Assembly (NCBI RefSeq): GCF_036669915.1
Contig: NC_089322.1
Coordinates: forward strand, 1,988,501-2,052,500
Source: Pocillopora verrucosa
Taxonomy: Eukaryota; Cnidaria; Anthozoa; Scleractinia; Pocilloporidae
Direction of reading: 5' to 3'
DNA length: 64,000 nucleotides
Part shown: in pieces, positions 1 through 11,319 of the stretch
Layout: each line of letters starts with the position of its first letter
Numbering within the stretch: the first letter of the stretch is position 1
Notes under the pieces: generated by a model
What the model saw: the letters and a program-made list of their open reading frames with translations, nothing else
The model's database searches: none
Told to the model about the DNA's origin: nothing
Translations under genes and position numbers: made by a program

Positions 1-1600
1 GGTGCCTTGGCCGTTTCCTTCCATTGATGATGGGCAGCCATATCCCTCGTGATGATGAGAAGTGGGGTCTCTTCTTAAATCTTTTGGAAATAGTGGACAT
101 TGTTTTTGCTGATGCAGTCACACTTGATAAAGCAGCTTACTTAAGGGATTTAATCACAGATCACCATACTAGCTTTACCCAGTTGTACCAAAATTCCTCT
201 GTGATTCCAAAGATGCACTATATTCTTCATTACCCCAGGACAATGGTAAGGTAAGTTGGAAATTAAAAATATTTTAACTTTTCTTTTGATGGGTGATAAT
301 TTTGTGACATAAATCTTTGTGTTATTGTTTGTGTTTTCCAGTAGTTATCTATAGTACATGTAAGGTTGATCATTGAAAAAGGAAAAAATGTAAATATGTA
401 GCATTTTGATATTTAAGGCTTGGTCCCATGGTACGGTCCTGGACAATGAGATTTGAGGCAAAGCATGAAAGACTCAAACGGCTGGCCACATCCCTTGGCA
501 ATTTCACCAATATTCCTTGGACGCTGGCTCTTCGTCATCAGTTGAGGCAGTGCTATGAAATATCAGGCACTAAGCATGGTCATCCATCAATTGAAAAGTC
601 TTTGGAAGTAGGCCCAGGTATTTAATTACAACCATTTTATTTTCCACTGGTCTGAAAGTATGCTGACATTCATATGTGCATGTGAATTTGCCTGTGACAA
701 TATAGACATGTGTATTTATCTAATGGGGGTCCTTAGGACCAACAATTCTGCTTTTATTTATTTAGTGTAGAGACCATTCATTGGAAAAAAACTGCCACAA
801 TTATTTTTTGTCAACTTGTAGCCAATAACCTTTAAGCCTGCTGTCTAATTAGATATGTTATGCCTTTTAAAAAAAACAAAGACACTTATTGTAATATTAT
901 GAGGTTATTATTGCCATTTCCAGGGACTCAGAAAGAAGCTAACAGGGCAGCATACTTCAACATGCTTCTTGAGAAGCTTGACACCCTGGAAGGTGAAGAC
1001 CTAATTCATGAGTAAGTAATTTCATTTAATGCAAACACCATTCAAGTGCAGATTTTAAACTAGGTGAAGCAGAATTAACAACTTTACATAGAACAAGTCA
1101 TGTAAAAAAAAAAATTCTGTATTAAGAATACAAATATTTACATGTGCTCAGGGTATTCAATGGTAATTTTTTGACAATGGCACTTTTGTTGTAGTTTTTT
1201 GTTCTTGGACAACCCATCTTTTTCATCTTTTTTGACGGTTGTATTTTTCAGGGCAAAATGGTGCATGGTCTTTGGTACCAAATATAAAAAAGGTGCAGCT
1301 GTCCACACAGGAGGAGATGGGCTCTTACCACAGTTCTCACTGATAGACAAAATTGTGACAGTTCCTGGGAAAGATGCTTCACAGGTCTTTTTTGTTTTGA
1401 AAGAAATTGTTACCCATCATTATGAAGTCCACTTGCATGCATATCATGTGAAGGTTTTAAATGATGGAGCAGTCAGTGTCAGGAGCCAAGAAGAACTCAC
1501 AACATTTAGGCCTTTGCATATTTGTAGAAGTATTGGGGACAATCAATCCAGTTTTATCTGCCCTAAAAGTGATGTGGATGTTTACAATGAGCAGATATAG
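1..1600 (+). CDS. 3' part of a spliced gene, multi-copy cnidarian/fish type of unknown function
   Basis: Four exons join in a consistent frame: 1-250 (open at the window edge), 418-617, 924-1011 and 1252-1600 (stop TAG). Junctions carry gtaagt, gtattt and gtaagt donors and aag or cag acceptors, and phases 2, 1 and 2 match across each intron. The visible product is about 294 residues. It contains a MRFEAKH motif just after the first splice junction, preceded by a Leu-rich LLEIVD segment. From memory this arrangement is typical of a multi-copy, possibly transposon-derived family of uncharacterised proteins in cnidarians and fish. No catalytic residues can be assigned. The gene lies outside the tandem array and appears once, so it marks the flank. 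It could equally be a domesticated or decaying transposon gene. Confidence 0.6.
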
Positions 1601-1839
1601 AAAAGGTGTCTGCAAATGATCTTGGAAAGGTGTACTGAGTATATGTCAGCAATCAAATATGATTTTTTGGATTATGTCTGCAACAGGCTGTCATTTTTTG
1701 AAAAGTGCATTGAATATAGATGGGCAAAAAAAACTGTTTGCTTTTAAAGGTATTGTATATAAAACTGCTTGTGAAATGACTTGTAAATAGCATTGAAGCT
1801 TTTGTAAAATAAGTTGTAACCTAGTGATAATCATGGATT

Positions 1840-1845
1840 AATAAA
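1840..1845 (+). terminator. poly(A) signal AATAAA of the left-flank gene
   Basis: AATAAA lies 240 bases after the stop codon of the spliced gene ending at 1600. No competing signal lies between, so this is the likely 3' end of that transcript. Confidence 0.5.
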
Positions 1846-2209
1846 GAGCATTTGATATAGCTTAGGAATGGGTATTTTAGTCTCTGTGTTTTCAAAATCC
1901 ATTGTATAATCAAACCTATGAACACAGAATAGTAGCTTGGCTCACTGTTCTGATTTTCAGTGACTTAGTTTGTTCAATCATATGGTTATCTTTAGAAATT
2001 TTGAATAACATCCAAACCAAAGTGATTCTAGATGCCCTCATGAGATCAAGGCCAGATGGCATCAAAGAGCTGAAATGATCCACACCTGTGGGATTTTCTT
2101 AAACCGAAATGGCTGAAAAAATGACAAAAATAATAAGCATCTTCCTATGTCAAAAGCAAAAGTAGAACAAAAACTAACGACCTTACTCACTGTGTTTACT
2201 ATTATTGTA
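1846..2209. other. non-coding flank, nothing recognised
   Basis: AT-rich sequence between the flank gene and the GGGGCCAA repeat. An open frame starting at 2147 runs into the repeat and is not believed to be coding. Confidence 0.5.
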
Positions 2210-2455
2210 CTTTTTTGGGGCCAAATTGGTCAATCCTACTTGGCTCTTGGAGGGGCCAAATTGAGAAAAAGTTCCAAAGTAGAATTCATAGGGGCCAATT
2301 CAGATTTTGGAGGGGCCAATTCAGATTTTGGAGGGGTTGAAATGGTACCTGTTCCGCCCGTTTTGGCTCAAATAGTCCAAAACGAACCTCGATGGGCCAA
2401 ATTGGCCCTCAAGAAATTGGGGCCAATTTGGCTTTTGGGGTCAATTTGGCTCTTT
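2210..2455. repeat. GGGGCCAA(A/T)T-rich degenerate short repeat
   Basis: The core GGGGCCAA or its TTGGCTC/TTGGCCC complement recurs about ten times. It includes a perfect 21-base doublet around 2290-2331 (GGGGCCAATTCAGATTTTGGA type). The repeat lies immediately next to the left edge of the tandem array. A 115-residue open frame through it only reflects the repeat. Confidence 0.6.
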
Positions 2456-2468
2456 TCATTTTACAGTG

Positions 2469-3472
2469 TAGCTATAATATTTGCCGAATTATAGTCGTCA
2501 GCTATGGACCAACCATCATCTAAAAATACCGCGATGTAAATACCGTTAGCCCTCCACCATCCAACCAAAGGGTGGAGTATCTTTGTAAAGATATAAGGAG
2601 TTACAGAAAGGCCAAAAGGAAGAACTGTGAAAACGTAAAACCGCGTCTCCCCTTGAAAATCCCATGAAAAACCTAAGAATGTTTGATGTGGTTGGAAGAT
2701 CTCGACGTGATGATAGCCACTCTTAAGATCAAAAGAAAACATATAACCATTCTTGCGAAACATAAGAGAAGCAATTTTCCAATCATCGTACTTAATCCTC
2801 AGTTTCTTAATGAAATGATTAACATATCTTAAATCAAGAATTAACCTTTTCTTTCCATTAGGCTGAACGGAAACCGACAATGGATTGACGACATGGGGTT
2901 TGTAAGATAATTGCTTTATGCGTTCGGACTCCAGTAGCTCAGTGATAGAATTCTCTACGAAATCAATATTTTTCAGGGCAGAAGCGTTGTTCTTTGAATA
3001 ATATGCAGGCGGCACATCCCAGAAAGGCAAACGATAACCAAATTTAATTACGTTTAATATGAAGGATGAAGCACCTAAAAATACCCAAAATTCTAAATTT
3101 TTCTTTAAATTGCCCTTTACATTGTAATTCCGTCCTAGATCTTCGTCAATTTCAAAACGATTCAGTACCTGAAGTACATCCGTAAACTTGTCGAATTCCT
3201 CATGAATGTCCGATTCCCTTAAGTCCGGTTCCTGAAGCGTTTGTGGTGGTGGAGGCTGGGGCAAAGGCGGTTGGCTTGAACTGGCCGAAAGGGCGGGGAT
3301 AGAAGCTGGAGGCCCTGCAATCTTTGGCCCAGTGACCTGGCCTTCCGCACCTGAAGCAGTCCCCATGTGCATAAGAGCTTGGACGGCCTGCGGGTGTCAA
3401 GATGGGACGAAAATATGAATAGTTAAGTAACGACAAATAACAACCAAAGAACAAAACTTGGTCATTAACACA
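2469..3472 (-). mobile_element. 5' piece of DIRS-like retrotransposon at the array's left edge
   Basis: Matches 51027-52030 almost base for base and ends abruptly at 2469, where the left-flank sequence begins. Two minus-strand frames overlap. One (3200-3454) carries a CCHC zinc knuckle of form C-X2-C-X4-H-X4-C at residues 33-46. The other (2469-3372) is the N-terminal half of the RT, with the FDLKSGYHH and FLDDG motifs. The RT is cut a few residues after the FLDDG segment, so the array edge lies inside the RT gene. No RNase H or recombinase follows on this side. Confidence 0.85.
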
Positions 3473-5021
3473 AAAGAAAAGGAGGGGCGGGTGGGCGGGA
3501 AAGCAGAATACAGCAAAGCTATATTGGTGACGCGAGAAGTGAAATAAGCATACGGCTACTGGACTATACAGCAGTACATGCTATGACACCTTACTCCCAT
3601 GTGGTACAGAAATCATGCATACTTGACAGGTATTACGTAACAGTAATGCACACGAAGGTGAGATAGAAAAACAAAGTGTGAACACTGACGTTCTGTAATA
3701 AACTCCTATAGAAAATACATATTTATTTTCTATCTTCTTCGGTGGTATTTATGAAGAATTTCATTTTAAAAAATTGTCACCTATGATTTAGAAGAAATTA
3801 CGACAAATACGCAAATTTGTAGAGTAATGATTGGATGAAATGTCTCCTGAAAACACATCGTTGTGAAAGGAAAAGAATGGACAGTTTTATTTTCATCAAA
3901 TAACGACAATATATGATATATTCTTTGTTACAGTTGAATGCAAGATTAAAGAGCAGAAAAAATAGCCGCCGAATACACACAACATGAGCTTAGGAAAAAA
4001 AAAAAAGGAAAAAAAAAGTAGCCCAAAAATTTTTGTCCTAAAAAATGCCTTCATTGAGATCACCATTTTCAACGGCCCACCCCTAGAGTTTCGCATACGC
4101 GCCTGACTATCGCTTTTGACATCGGTCGCCTGGCAGGAATATTTTGTGCTGGTGAAAAACATAAATTGAACTTAACATTTATTGAACACGCAGCTTTGTG
4201 AAAGGAAAATGTTAAACATTTTTATTTTTATCAAATAAAAACCAAAAATAACGTGAACTCTGTTTCAATCGAATGCAAAAATCGTCGCACGTGACGGAAC
4301 ATCGAATGCTCGAAATACAGTGTAACAGTGCGTACAAGAATATTCATATTTAGAAACAAATTACAAGAAACTGAAAACTTATTGACGAAATTGATGTCTA
4401 GCTCACGTTGAAGTTCAAGTTCCGTCATAAACATTAATTATCACGTTTTAAACATTCATGATCCGTGCGGAACGAACGGATCGTTAAAATGACATGGCCA
4501 AAGCTTTAATAAAATTCACGGATCGTCAACACAGCCTTACGAGTCGTGAATATATTTGACGCACCATGGTACTGGACATGCGTGACCGAGGAGAGAGAAA
4601 ATTGCGCGTCATCAATTTAATTTCTGACCACTTTTTTGTATATTAACAGAAATAAACTAATTTTGTTATTGTTGTGTGGTAAATACTCAAACAGTTATGC
4701 ACCTCAGAGTCGGTGAAAGTCCTTGATATCTATCTCGCAGCTCAGTTAATAATATCCACTTCCATTCACCTCCACTTCGGTGAATAAATAACTCACCTGC
4801 ATTTTTACTGGCACTGTGAATTGATTAATAACGGTAATAGGACTGAGTGGAGTCCAATTTCGTCTGCAATCATACGGGTGATTAACCAAATCGGACTTTG
4901 AATGTAGCCCAAATTGGACGACACGAAGTCCCGTTATCATTATAAATCGGGCTGGTGATAATCAATTACGTTCGAGAATTTATAGTTCTAGCTTTAATTA
5001 ATTGCCTAACAATATCTTCAG
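3473..5021. other. unit 1 non-coding interval with degenerate repeats
   Basis: No convincing gene. Two diverged copies of a motif beginning TTGTGAAAGGAAAA and ending near a GAATGCAA lie at about 3862-3945 and 4195-4280. An A-rich tract is at 3995-4018. A possible small MITE lies at 4780-4970, with short inverted arms (GTCCAATTT and AAATTGGAC). The short minus-strand open frames here lack any domain and are treated as chance. The same interval is at 26772-28320 and 52031-53579. Confidence 0.5.
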
Positions 5022-5070
5022 GGCCAACTACACCTGCAAGTTCCTCGAAAGAAATATGCGACAAGGACAG
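5022..5070 (+). pseudogene. relic D: orphan exon 2 of a fibrinogen-related paralogue (unit 1)
   Basis: A 49-base stretch after a good acceptor (tatcttcag) aligns with exon 2 of genes A and C. It keeps the Pro-Ala-Ser-Ser and Lys-Glu-Ile pattern but the invariant Cys is Ser and a neighbouring Tyr is Cys. The donor reads gcaagg instead of gtaagg. No signal-peptide exon is seen upstream and no fibrinogen exon follows on this strand, so a plus-strand gene has been lost. Its downstream sequence then runs into the inverted repeat shared with gene C's 3' flank. Confidence 0.65.
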
Positions 5071-5094
5071 GCAAGGAACGAGTGTAGGGTCAGG

Positions 5095-6290
5095 GCGGGT
5101 GGCAAATACACACTGAGAAATCGTTACATGGAAATTGTGCAAAAGAGATGATTTTTACAAAGCAAGAAGCGTAGAAAAAAACAAGTCAGGCTCTAACTGT
5201 GTTTGTCGCTTGTTTACTGATTGAGCTCGTAAAAAGGAAATGGAACTGCACGACGATTACGGAAGTCGGTCGAGTTAGGTGCTTATTCGACGAGATACTG
5301 GATGGATCAAAGATATGGTAAATATATGCATTGTTTCTGTATTTTTTTGGTCTGGGGACACCCCCTTCCCTCCTATAGGCAATAAATAAAGAAGGGTCTC
5401 ATATTCTCTGCCATTTATTTTGTGTAATTTTAGTTTTTAGAATTTGGCCCTTACTGAACGAATTATGTTGTCAAGAGAGGAAAAGCACTCATAAAGACGG
5501 TATGTTGATATGGTTTAAGGAAAAGTAACTTCTTGGAGGGAGTGAAAGTTATACACCTAAAAGACAGATTATTCTACAAATCAACTCAAAAATACAAGAG
5601 ACAATATTTTAATTCATTAACCCACTTCTATTGTTCGTTTATTTCATAGCAGAAGCGAAACCCGACGTCTTAAATCCTCATTACTGAAATAAGAGCTTGA
5701 TCATTGCTCCACGTCGCATGCAACTTTTTCCTTAAGCAGAGCAGTTCAGTGTCTTTACTGAACGAAAATGTATCCAAATGCCTTGATATTTTTGTCTCCG
5801 TTGTCCGGTGAATACAAGGCTCCGTTTCCACACGCGTTTTTGAATCCTGACCCTCCTCCACCAAATCCGATAAAGGAATCAGGGGAATGACAATCTCCTT
5901 CTTGATTAGAGATGATTCCAACTCGAACCCGAGAATGAACGCTACTACTCACCCGCGAATTGAAGCCTTCTTGATTACAGTTGCGCTGGAGGGAGGCATT
6001 GGGACCAATCAGCTTCTTCCATGCATCACGACCCAGCGAGGTAGCACGGTATTGACCGTCACCAATGAGGGCATACAACGAGTCTGCTTTCTGATGCAGT
6101 TGCAAGAACCTGGTTACTCTATCGACCTTCATTCCAAGGCAGATCTTGGAAAAGGACGTGCTCCAGTAGGTTGGTAACAGGGTCTCCAGGTGATCCAATC
6201 CGGTATCTCCATTTTCGGGAGAGACTGAAGACATTGAAGACCACACTTTTGAATCGTAATCAAAGGTTTGCTGCGAGAAAAAAGGACATT
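5095..6290. repeat. left arm of inverted repeat shared with gene C 3' region
   Basis: Read on the minus strand, this interval matches 21548-22740: exon 4, the 3' UTR and about 600 bases beyond. Identity is high over exon 4 and clearly lower in the flank. The arm ends near 5095 inside what looks like intron 2 of relic D. This shows A and C arose by an inverted duplication older than the tandem array. Confidence 0.75.
5638..5643 (-). terminator. poly(A) signal of gene A, unit 1
   Basis: AATAAA on the minus strand, 112 bases beyond the gene A stop codon. The equivalent sites are 28937-28942 and 54196-54201. Confidence 0.45.
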
Positions 6291-9202
6291 TTCAACTTAG
6301 TATCCAGTGCATTTGAGAAAAGGCAATTTTCAACCTAATGTCTATAGTACTCCGGGACTGCACCAGTATCCCTTCTCTTTGCTCTATGAGTGCTCATTAA
6401 ACTCGCGCCAATCTCTCACCAGGTCAGGTGCCTCAATAGACGAATTTTCAACTGAATGTCGAAAGTAATCAGAGATTTCATTGGTTTTGCTTTACCTCGA
6501 ATTGTGATTGGTCCAGAAATTAAAACTCGTGCCACTCAACCGATGAGATGTAAAACTAACACTTAACACGACTTGGTCGCCTGCGTTTTCCCGTGCTTTA
6601 GGCAGTTTGGTCGTTTTTACTATGAGTTCTCATTGGCTGTCCGGGATATTTTTCTTTCTTTTGATTGGCCGTTGTGATTACTTTGGTTTCGGTCTTACGG
6701 CACTGAAAAACTAAGCTGAATCGCTCATAATGGACGACGTTTCCGGTCTGTATGACAGAATCAAAGGCAAAATTGAAGAATTTGTAAGACGGCCAAACAG
6801 CTACGTTGAACCACGATCAAGACAATACATATTATCTTGCCACGATGCAATCACTATTCACGGCTGAAATATCAGACTCAGAAGTTATATACTTGACAAA
6901 AGTGTACAAAAGCAAGAGATTTAACAGGGACTCGATCCTTGACGTCGAATTGTATTACAAAGAGACGGAGACCTTCGAATTCTAAAATATATTTATTGGT
7001 GTCGGTGAAATGCCGGTGTCATTCACAAGGCGCAAAAAAAGGATTTGTAAAAGAAGTGCTTCGCCTCCTACGAATAAATTCGTCACACTCCACTTTTAAT
7101 AAAAACATTCAGTGTTTCAAAATACGCTTAAATAATAAAGAATAATGAGAGGAAATTTTGGAGAAATGCATCTCTGAATTTGATCCAACCGGGAGGGAAA
7201 GGTTACTCAAAAACTTCCACGGAATTAGACTTGCGATGGATTATAAATGTTTCCCCGTTTGACGGTCTTTCAAGTGCCGAGAGGAACCTTCTGTTTGATT
7301 TTCCTGCGAAATGCTGTGTAGCAGGGCCTCAAAGGACTCGCTGTTTGTTTTCTTGCCTTATCCCAAGGCGTTTAGAATTGATCTAACAAACCATATAATA
7401 TGGTGGCTTTCCATTGTGCAGGACGGCCTCTTTTCGATGGCTTCATTTTCGAAAATACGAAACAAACACGACAAATAGTAAGAGAAATCATGTTACTGCT
7501 TTTAATAATGTACATGAAAAAAAACATCACAGAAGTCAAGACAGACGAACTTTCAAAGCGTGCACGCGCTATTTGTAATTTGCACTCCTGTTACAGCTTT
7601 GCACTCGTGTTACATGAGAATGCATTTGTTTTCAGCCAATTAGAAGCGCAAGTAGATTATTATACAGAAAATACTGAGAATGTTCACTAAGCCTGCATTG
7701 CATCCTGGTTGAGCGAGCACATGACTTGAGCGAAGACCTTCATGTGCTCCATAAAACATTCACTGATTTAAGAGAGACAATGGGAAACAAACAGGAGTGA
7801 GAGAAACGAATCAAAGTTTTCATTCGTTACATTCGAAAAACAATGAGTTGGTAGGGTTTTGAAACCTTGAACATGTTTGAAATACCTTTGCACCGTCAGT
7901 CTTCATGACCAGCGTCCATCCCCCACCACCGCAGTCTCCAAGCTCCCCGCTCATGGAACAGTACACAGACACATCTTTATCGCCTAGCTTGAGGTCATAC
8001 GCCTTGTTTGGGCTGGCACTAATAAGAGAGTATCAGTGTATTATGTTCTTTGAATCCTACGCGGTAGTTCTTTGGAATGTCACGCAACGCAAAAAAGAAG
8101 CAGCGCAGCGTGACATCGTAAAGAATACGTGCGGAGAAGTTTTTTCTTGGCTTGGCGCTATTGCGGTCAATGGGAATAATACTGAGATAAGCAAGATCAG
8201 GGTTAATAGGACGGAGACGTCTTAAAATTTCCAACGGGTGAGGGCTTGTTACATGTGCACCCACACAGGAGCTCAGAGCCGCGCTAGCAGGATATCAGAG
8301 AACAAAACCGACAAATCCAGTCTACTTTATATTCTCTTGAATCACTCACACAATTCCTGGTATCGATTAGGAAAAACATAAATCACTAGATAAAATCCGA
8401 AACTCTCTGAGACATAATAGTACATAATTTATTCATCTTTCTTTTCTGAGAACAGTCAATAGTCAGCGCCAGGTTGGAAGGGGGAAAGAGAAGGTGGGCG
8501 GGGGGGGGGGGGAATGTCGGAGAGTTAGGGCGGAACACAGGGTTTTTAAAGGGCAACCGAGGGAGGGGGGTGGTCAGTCTACGCTATCAGAGTATAAAAG
8601 GGAGGGTCATCAGATAACCACAGAGCCTGAGGGGGCTACAACTTGCATAAATTATTCTGCGTTCAAATTTTGCATGCATGTTTTTTTTTTCTTTCTTTCT
8701 TTGTTTTTTGTTGTTGTTTTTTTTCTAGGTTTTTATAACTTTTTTTTCTCTCGCGCATTTTCTTGTAGAATGATTTTCACGATATGTTTGTTTGCTACCC
8801 ACCCTCGCTCAGGCACAAATTTAACGATCGTTCGTTCCTTACCTGTCGTGGTCGTATATTTCTTTGCAGGAACTTCCGGACGGGACGGGCTCTACGGGTT
8901 TGAGATGAGAAAGCTATTAGGCAATCAATCATAACTGGATAAATGTGAATATTCCAAACTATGTTAACAATAACTTTTAATCCGACCAAAATTCAGAATC
9001 GACGGACCAACAAAGCAGTGACGTTAAAAACAACAGAAACGATCTTCTACATCTTACTTGGTTCACAGCAGTCCTGTTTCTTGTTAATCAGGTCCTCAAG
9101 ATCTGACAACTTGTCCAATATTTGGCTGCAAAGTTTGTTTTTCTTGCCAGCAACAGTACCAATTGCGAGATAAACCAGAAAGATGAGTGCACAAAGTTTC
9201 AT
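5755..9202 (-). CDS. gene A, unit 1: secreted fibrinogen-related protein, skeletal-matrix (USOMP-5-like)
   Basis: Four exons on the minus strand: 9202-9058 (145 nt), 8891-8843 (49), 8018-7886 (133) and 6270-5755 (516 with stop). All have GT-AG borders with phases 1, 2 and 0, giving 280 residues. Residues 1-19 form a signal peptide (MKLCALIFLVYLAIG start). A short Lys-rich linker with a DCC pair follows, then a Ser-Ser-Cys-Lys-Glu-Ile segment. The domain starts with GDCGGGGWTLVMK near residue 90 and continues through CLGMK, NCNQEG, DCHSPDS and ACGNGA to a terminal Gln. This resembles coral uncharacterized skeletal organic matrix protein 5, an atypical fibrinogen-like fold. Role in the skeleton or mucus is inference. 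The ATG is chosen because it opens the signal peptide and matches gene C. Confidence 0.85.
6730..6867 (+). CDS. small open frame of unknown function (45 aa), doubtful
   Basis: Starts with Met-Asp-Asp-Val and is rich in charged residues. A gtaaga donor-like site follows codon 18. A CCAAT-like GATTGG lies about 70 bases upstream. It is repeated unchanged at 30029-30166 and 55288-55425. It could be a first exon left from a gene or the start of the PLE fragment that follows. No family is recognised. Confidence 0.2.
   Translation: MDDVSGLYDRIKGKIEEFVRRPNSYVEPRSRQYILSCHDAITIHG
6845..7145 (+). pseudogene. Penelope-like element RT fragment (unit 1)
   Basis: Broken frames give a segment with ISDSEV, then a Leu-Asp-Val / Tyr-Tyr-Lys / Glu-Thr-Phe string, then GAKKGFVK followed by LRLLR-Asn-Ser-Ser. 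This order is characteristic of the C-terminal part of cnidarian PLE reverse transcriptases (recognised from memory). A stop interrupts between the two halves and a frame change is needed. No RT active site is present. It lies antisense inside gene A intron 3. Confidence 0.6.
8019..8842 (-). other. gene A intron 2, unit 1, with homopolymer tracts
   Basis: Contains a run of about 14 G at 8499-8512 and T-rich tracts at 8682-8730. These vary between units. No gene is seen in it. The unit 2 equivalent is 31574-32396. Confidence 0.6.
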
Positions 9203-9288
9203 CGCTTTCGTCTTCTCACACTGTCTTGAATACCACTTGATTTCAGCCAGACTCGACGATAAGTGAGGAAGTTATAACAAACGCCAAA

Positions 9289-9295
9289 TTATATA
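9289..9295 (-). promoter_or_regulatory. TATA box of gene A, unit 1
   Basis: TATATAA on the minus strand, 87 bases upstream of the start codon. It is followed by a block conserved with gene C (TTGGCGTTTGTTATAACTTC, then CTCACTTATC). The transcription start is probably in that block. The unit 2 equivalent is 32843-32849. Unit 3 has lost it. Confidence 0.5.
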
Positions 9296-9499
9296 CACAT
9301 GAATCGCCGCTGACATTTACTACAATTTCACCGTACTCGAGTTTATAGTCAAGCCTTATGCTTTGTTGCGAGAATTTCTACATTCATCAGACTTTAACTT
9401 TAATAAACTGACCGATAGCAATTCTGATTCATAGTGGTATTCATGCTGTAGACGAAATTCGAATAGCCATGGATACTGACGACTGGAGAGCCAATGTAA

Positions 9500-9960
9500 T
9501 TTGTCAAATCTTTCAAGCCAAATGATAATGAAAAACGTGATGCATGTAGGCCAAAATTAATGCGACACGTGAAATTTCCTTTAAGGCGAGCGTTATTCCT
9601 ACGTAAAGTTAGGTAAGAAATTTATCAAATCTTTCAAGCCAAATAATGATGCCAAACGTAATGCGTGTTTAAGGCCAAAATTAATGTGACACGTGAAATT
9701 TCCGTTAAGGCGAGCGTTATTCGTACGTAAAGTTATGTAATTCATTAAATATTTCAAGCCAAATGATAATGGAAAACGCGATGCGTGTTTACAAATTTCT
9801 TTTAAGACGAGCGTTATTCGTACGTAAATTTATGTCGTAATTCATCAAATCTTTCAAGCTAAATGATGATGGCAAACGTCATGCGTGTTTACGCTAAAAT
9901 TAATGAGACAGGTGAAATTTCCTTTAAGGCGAGCGTTATTCGTTCGCGAAGTTATGAATC
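9500..9960. repeat. four-copy 120-bp minisatellite upstream of gene A, unit 1
   Basis: Copies start near 9500, 9621, 9741 and 9841. Each has CAAATCTTTCAAGCCAAATG, then GGCCAAAATTAATG, then GGCGAGCGTTATTCG(T)ACG. The third copy is about 20 bases short here but full-length in unit 2. The array starts about 200 bases upstream of the TATA box, so it could influence expression. Confidence 0.85.
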
Positions 9961-11290
9961 AGCGTGAGGCGTGATTTGCTGCCTGAAATACATGTGACCC
10001 GGGAATTTCTCTTTCATTTCGTGAAAATCTAAATAGCACACGAGTTTTCCTTTTGAATTTGTGACGTGTGAATTTTCTACAATTCGTGCGTGAAACGGGG
10101 TCAGGATTTTCCAAAATGATTAATGGCTTTCGGTAAACTAAAGAAATGTAACTTTAATATTTTAAGTGTAGCCAAGGTCATTATGATTTAAAATTCATAT
10201 GAAGATCACTCCTTCCGTTGAAAAATCACGAGCCTTGCAATTTTCCTATATGAGTTCATTGCAAAATTTTCTTTTTAATGCACTGATTTCGGTTCATTAG
10301 CCTCAGATTCTTTTCTCCAAAGCTCTCGAATTCTCAGATCTGCTCTTAAAGCTAAGGTTTTCAGTCAGAAGATAGTTAGGCACGGCTTGACGCTCTCTCA
10401 GTTTATGTTTTGCGGAAGTCTCCGCTCCCCTTAGCAATGTGAAAGGAGTTCTTTTATATCTCCGCACACATGGACCGTGTGCATCGAACCCAAGAAAGAA
10501 CCGGATATATAGTATTTTACTTCCACTACGAAAAAGCATTTCATTGCTTCAATTTTTTTCAAATTTTTCCATTGCCTTATGTAATAGCATATGATCGCTG
10601 TCGTTTGAAAACATTGGGATATGGAAGCTGATGTATCACAAAAACTAACAGTACGAGTATCTTTTATTTCATTGCAAAACATATTGTTATAAAACGACAA
10701 CGACATAACCAGTTGAAAGATAAACCAGACCTTTATCTGTGCAAAACTTGCAGTTTCACTTTTTTGACTAACTCTTGCTTTTAATCAGACTACGCGATAA
10801 CTAGAGAGGCTGTTGAAAACTTCGGCCAAAAGCCAGCTAATGATTTGCCTCATACGAGGCATCACCCGCCTTCAGGCCAGCTTAGAGGATGAAAATGCAA
10901 GGGGCTTAACGTCGAGGCTAGTGCCCCGCATGCAGCCTTCAGATACATCTACTTTTCCGACATCCCAGAAAAATTCAACATGAAATGGCTTGAGGAAATT
11001 CTGGTAGTTCAGAGAGTGGCAGAGACATAATGCATAAAAAAATTGAAGCGTTTAATCGCCTCTTTCTAAACTTCCTTTGGAGACTTTCTCAACGAATTCG
11101 CTTGCTCCCAGTGAGCAGAATAGCATTTTAAAAAATCACTGCGAATTATCCCGAGGTAAGAGAAGAAACAAGGTGATCACAAGTAAAGTTTAGGGAGACC
11201 TCTGGATTAACAATACGGCTCTCCCTCTGGGTTTTCTTTAAACTTCGCCCCAGGACATTGCTAAAGTAACAAATGAATAAAGGGGGTAAG
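9961..11290. other. intergenic interval upstream of gene A, unit 1
   Basis: AT-rich sequence without a recognisable gene. Two overlapping minus-strand open frames at 10303-10706 carry no domain. The unit 2 equivalent is 33536-34860. Unit 3 lacks it. Confidence 0.5.
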
Positions 11291-11319
11291 TTTCAGTAAA
11301 GAAACTGTGATGCTGCGAC

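Larger units (their letters stand above)
6271..7885 (-). other. gene A intron 3, unit 1, with embedded PLE fragment
   Basis: A 1615-base intron. It contains a plus-strand PLE RT relic at 6845-7145 and a small plus-strand open frame at 6730-6867. The remainder (7146-7885) shows no gene. The unit 2 intron is 29570-31440. Confidence 0.6.

Noticed and set aside
2147..2494. 115-residue plus-strand open frame next to the array edge
   Set aside because: Its sequence is dictated by the GGGGCCAA repeat, it crosses the array boundary, and it shows no domain.
3798..4434. Several short minus-strand frames conserved in three units
   Set aside because: Conservation is explained by recent duplication. They are AT-rich with no domain, splice context or start context.
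5887..6177. 96-residue plus-strand frame, repeated in all units
   Set aside because: Antisense shadow of gene A exon 4; the minus-strand frame has the splice sites and the family motifs.
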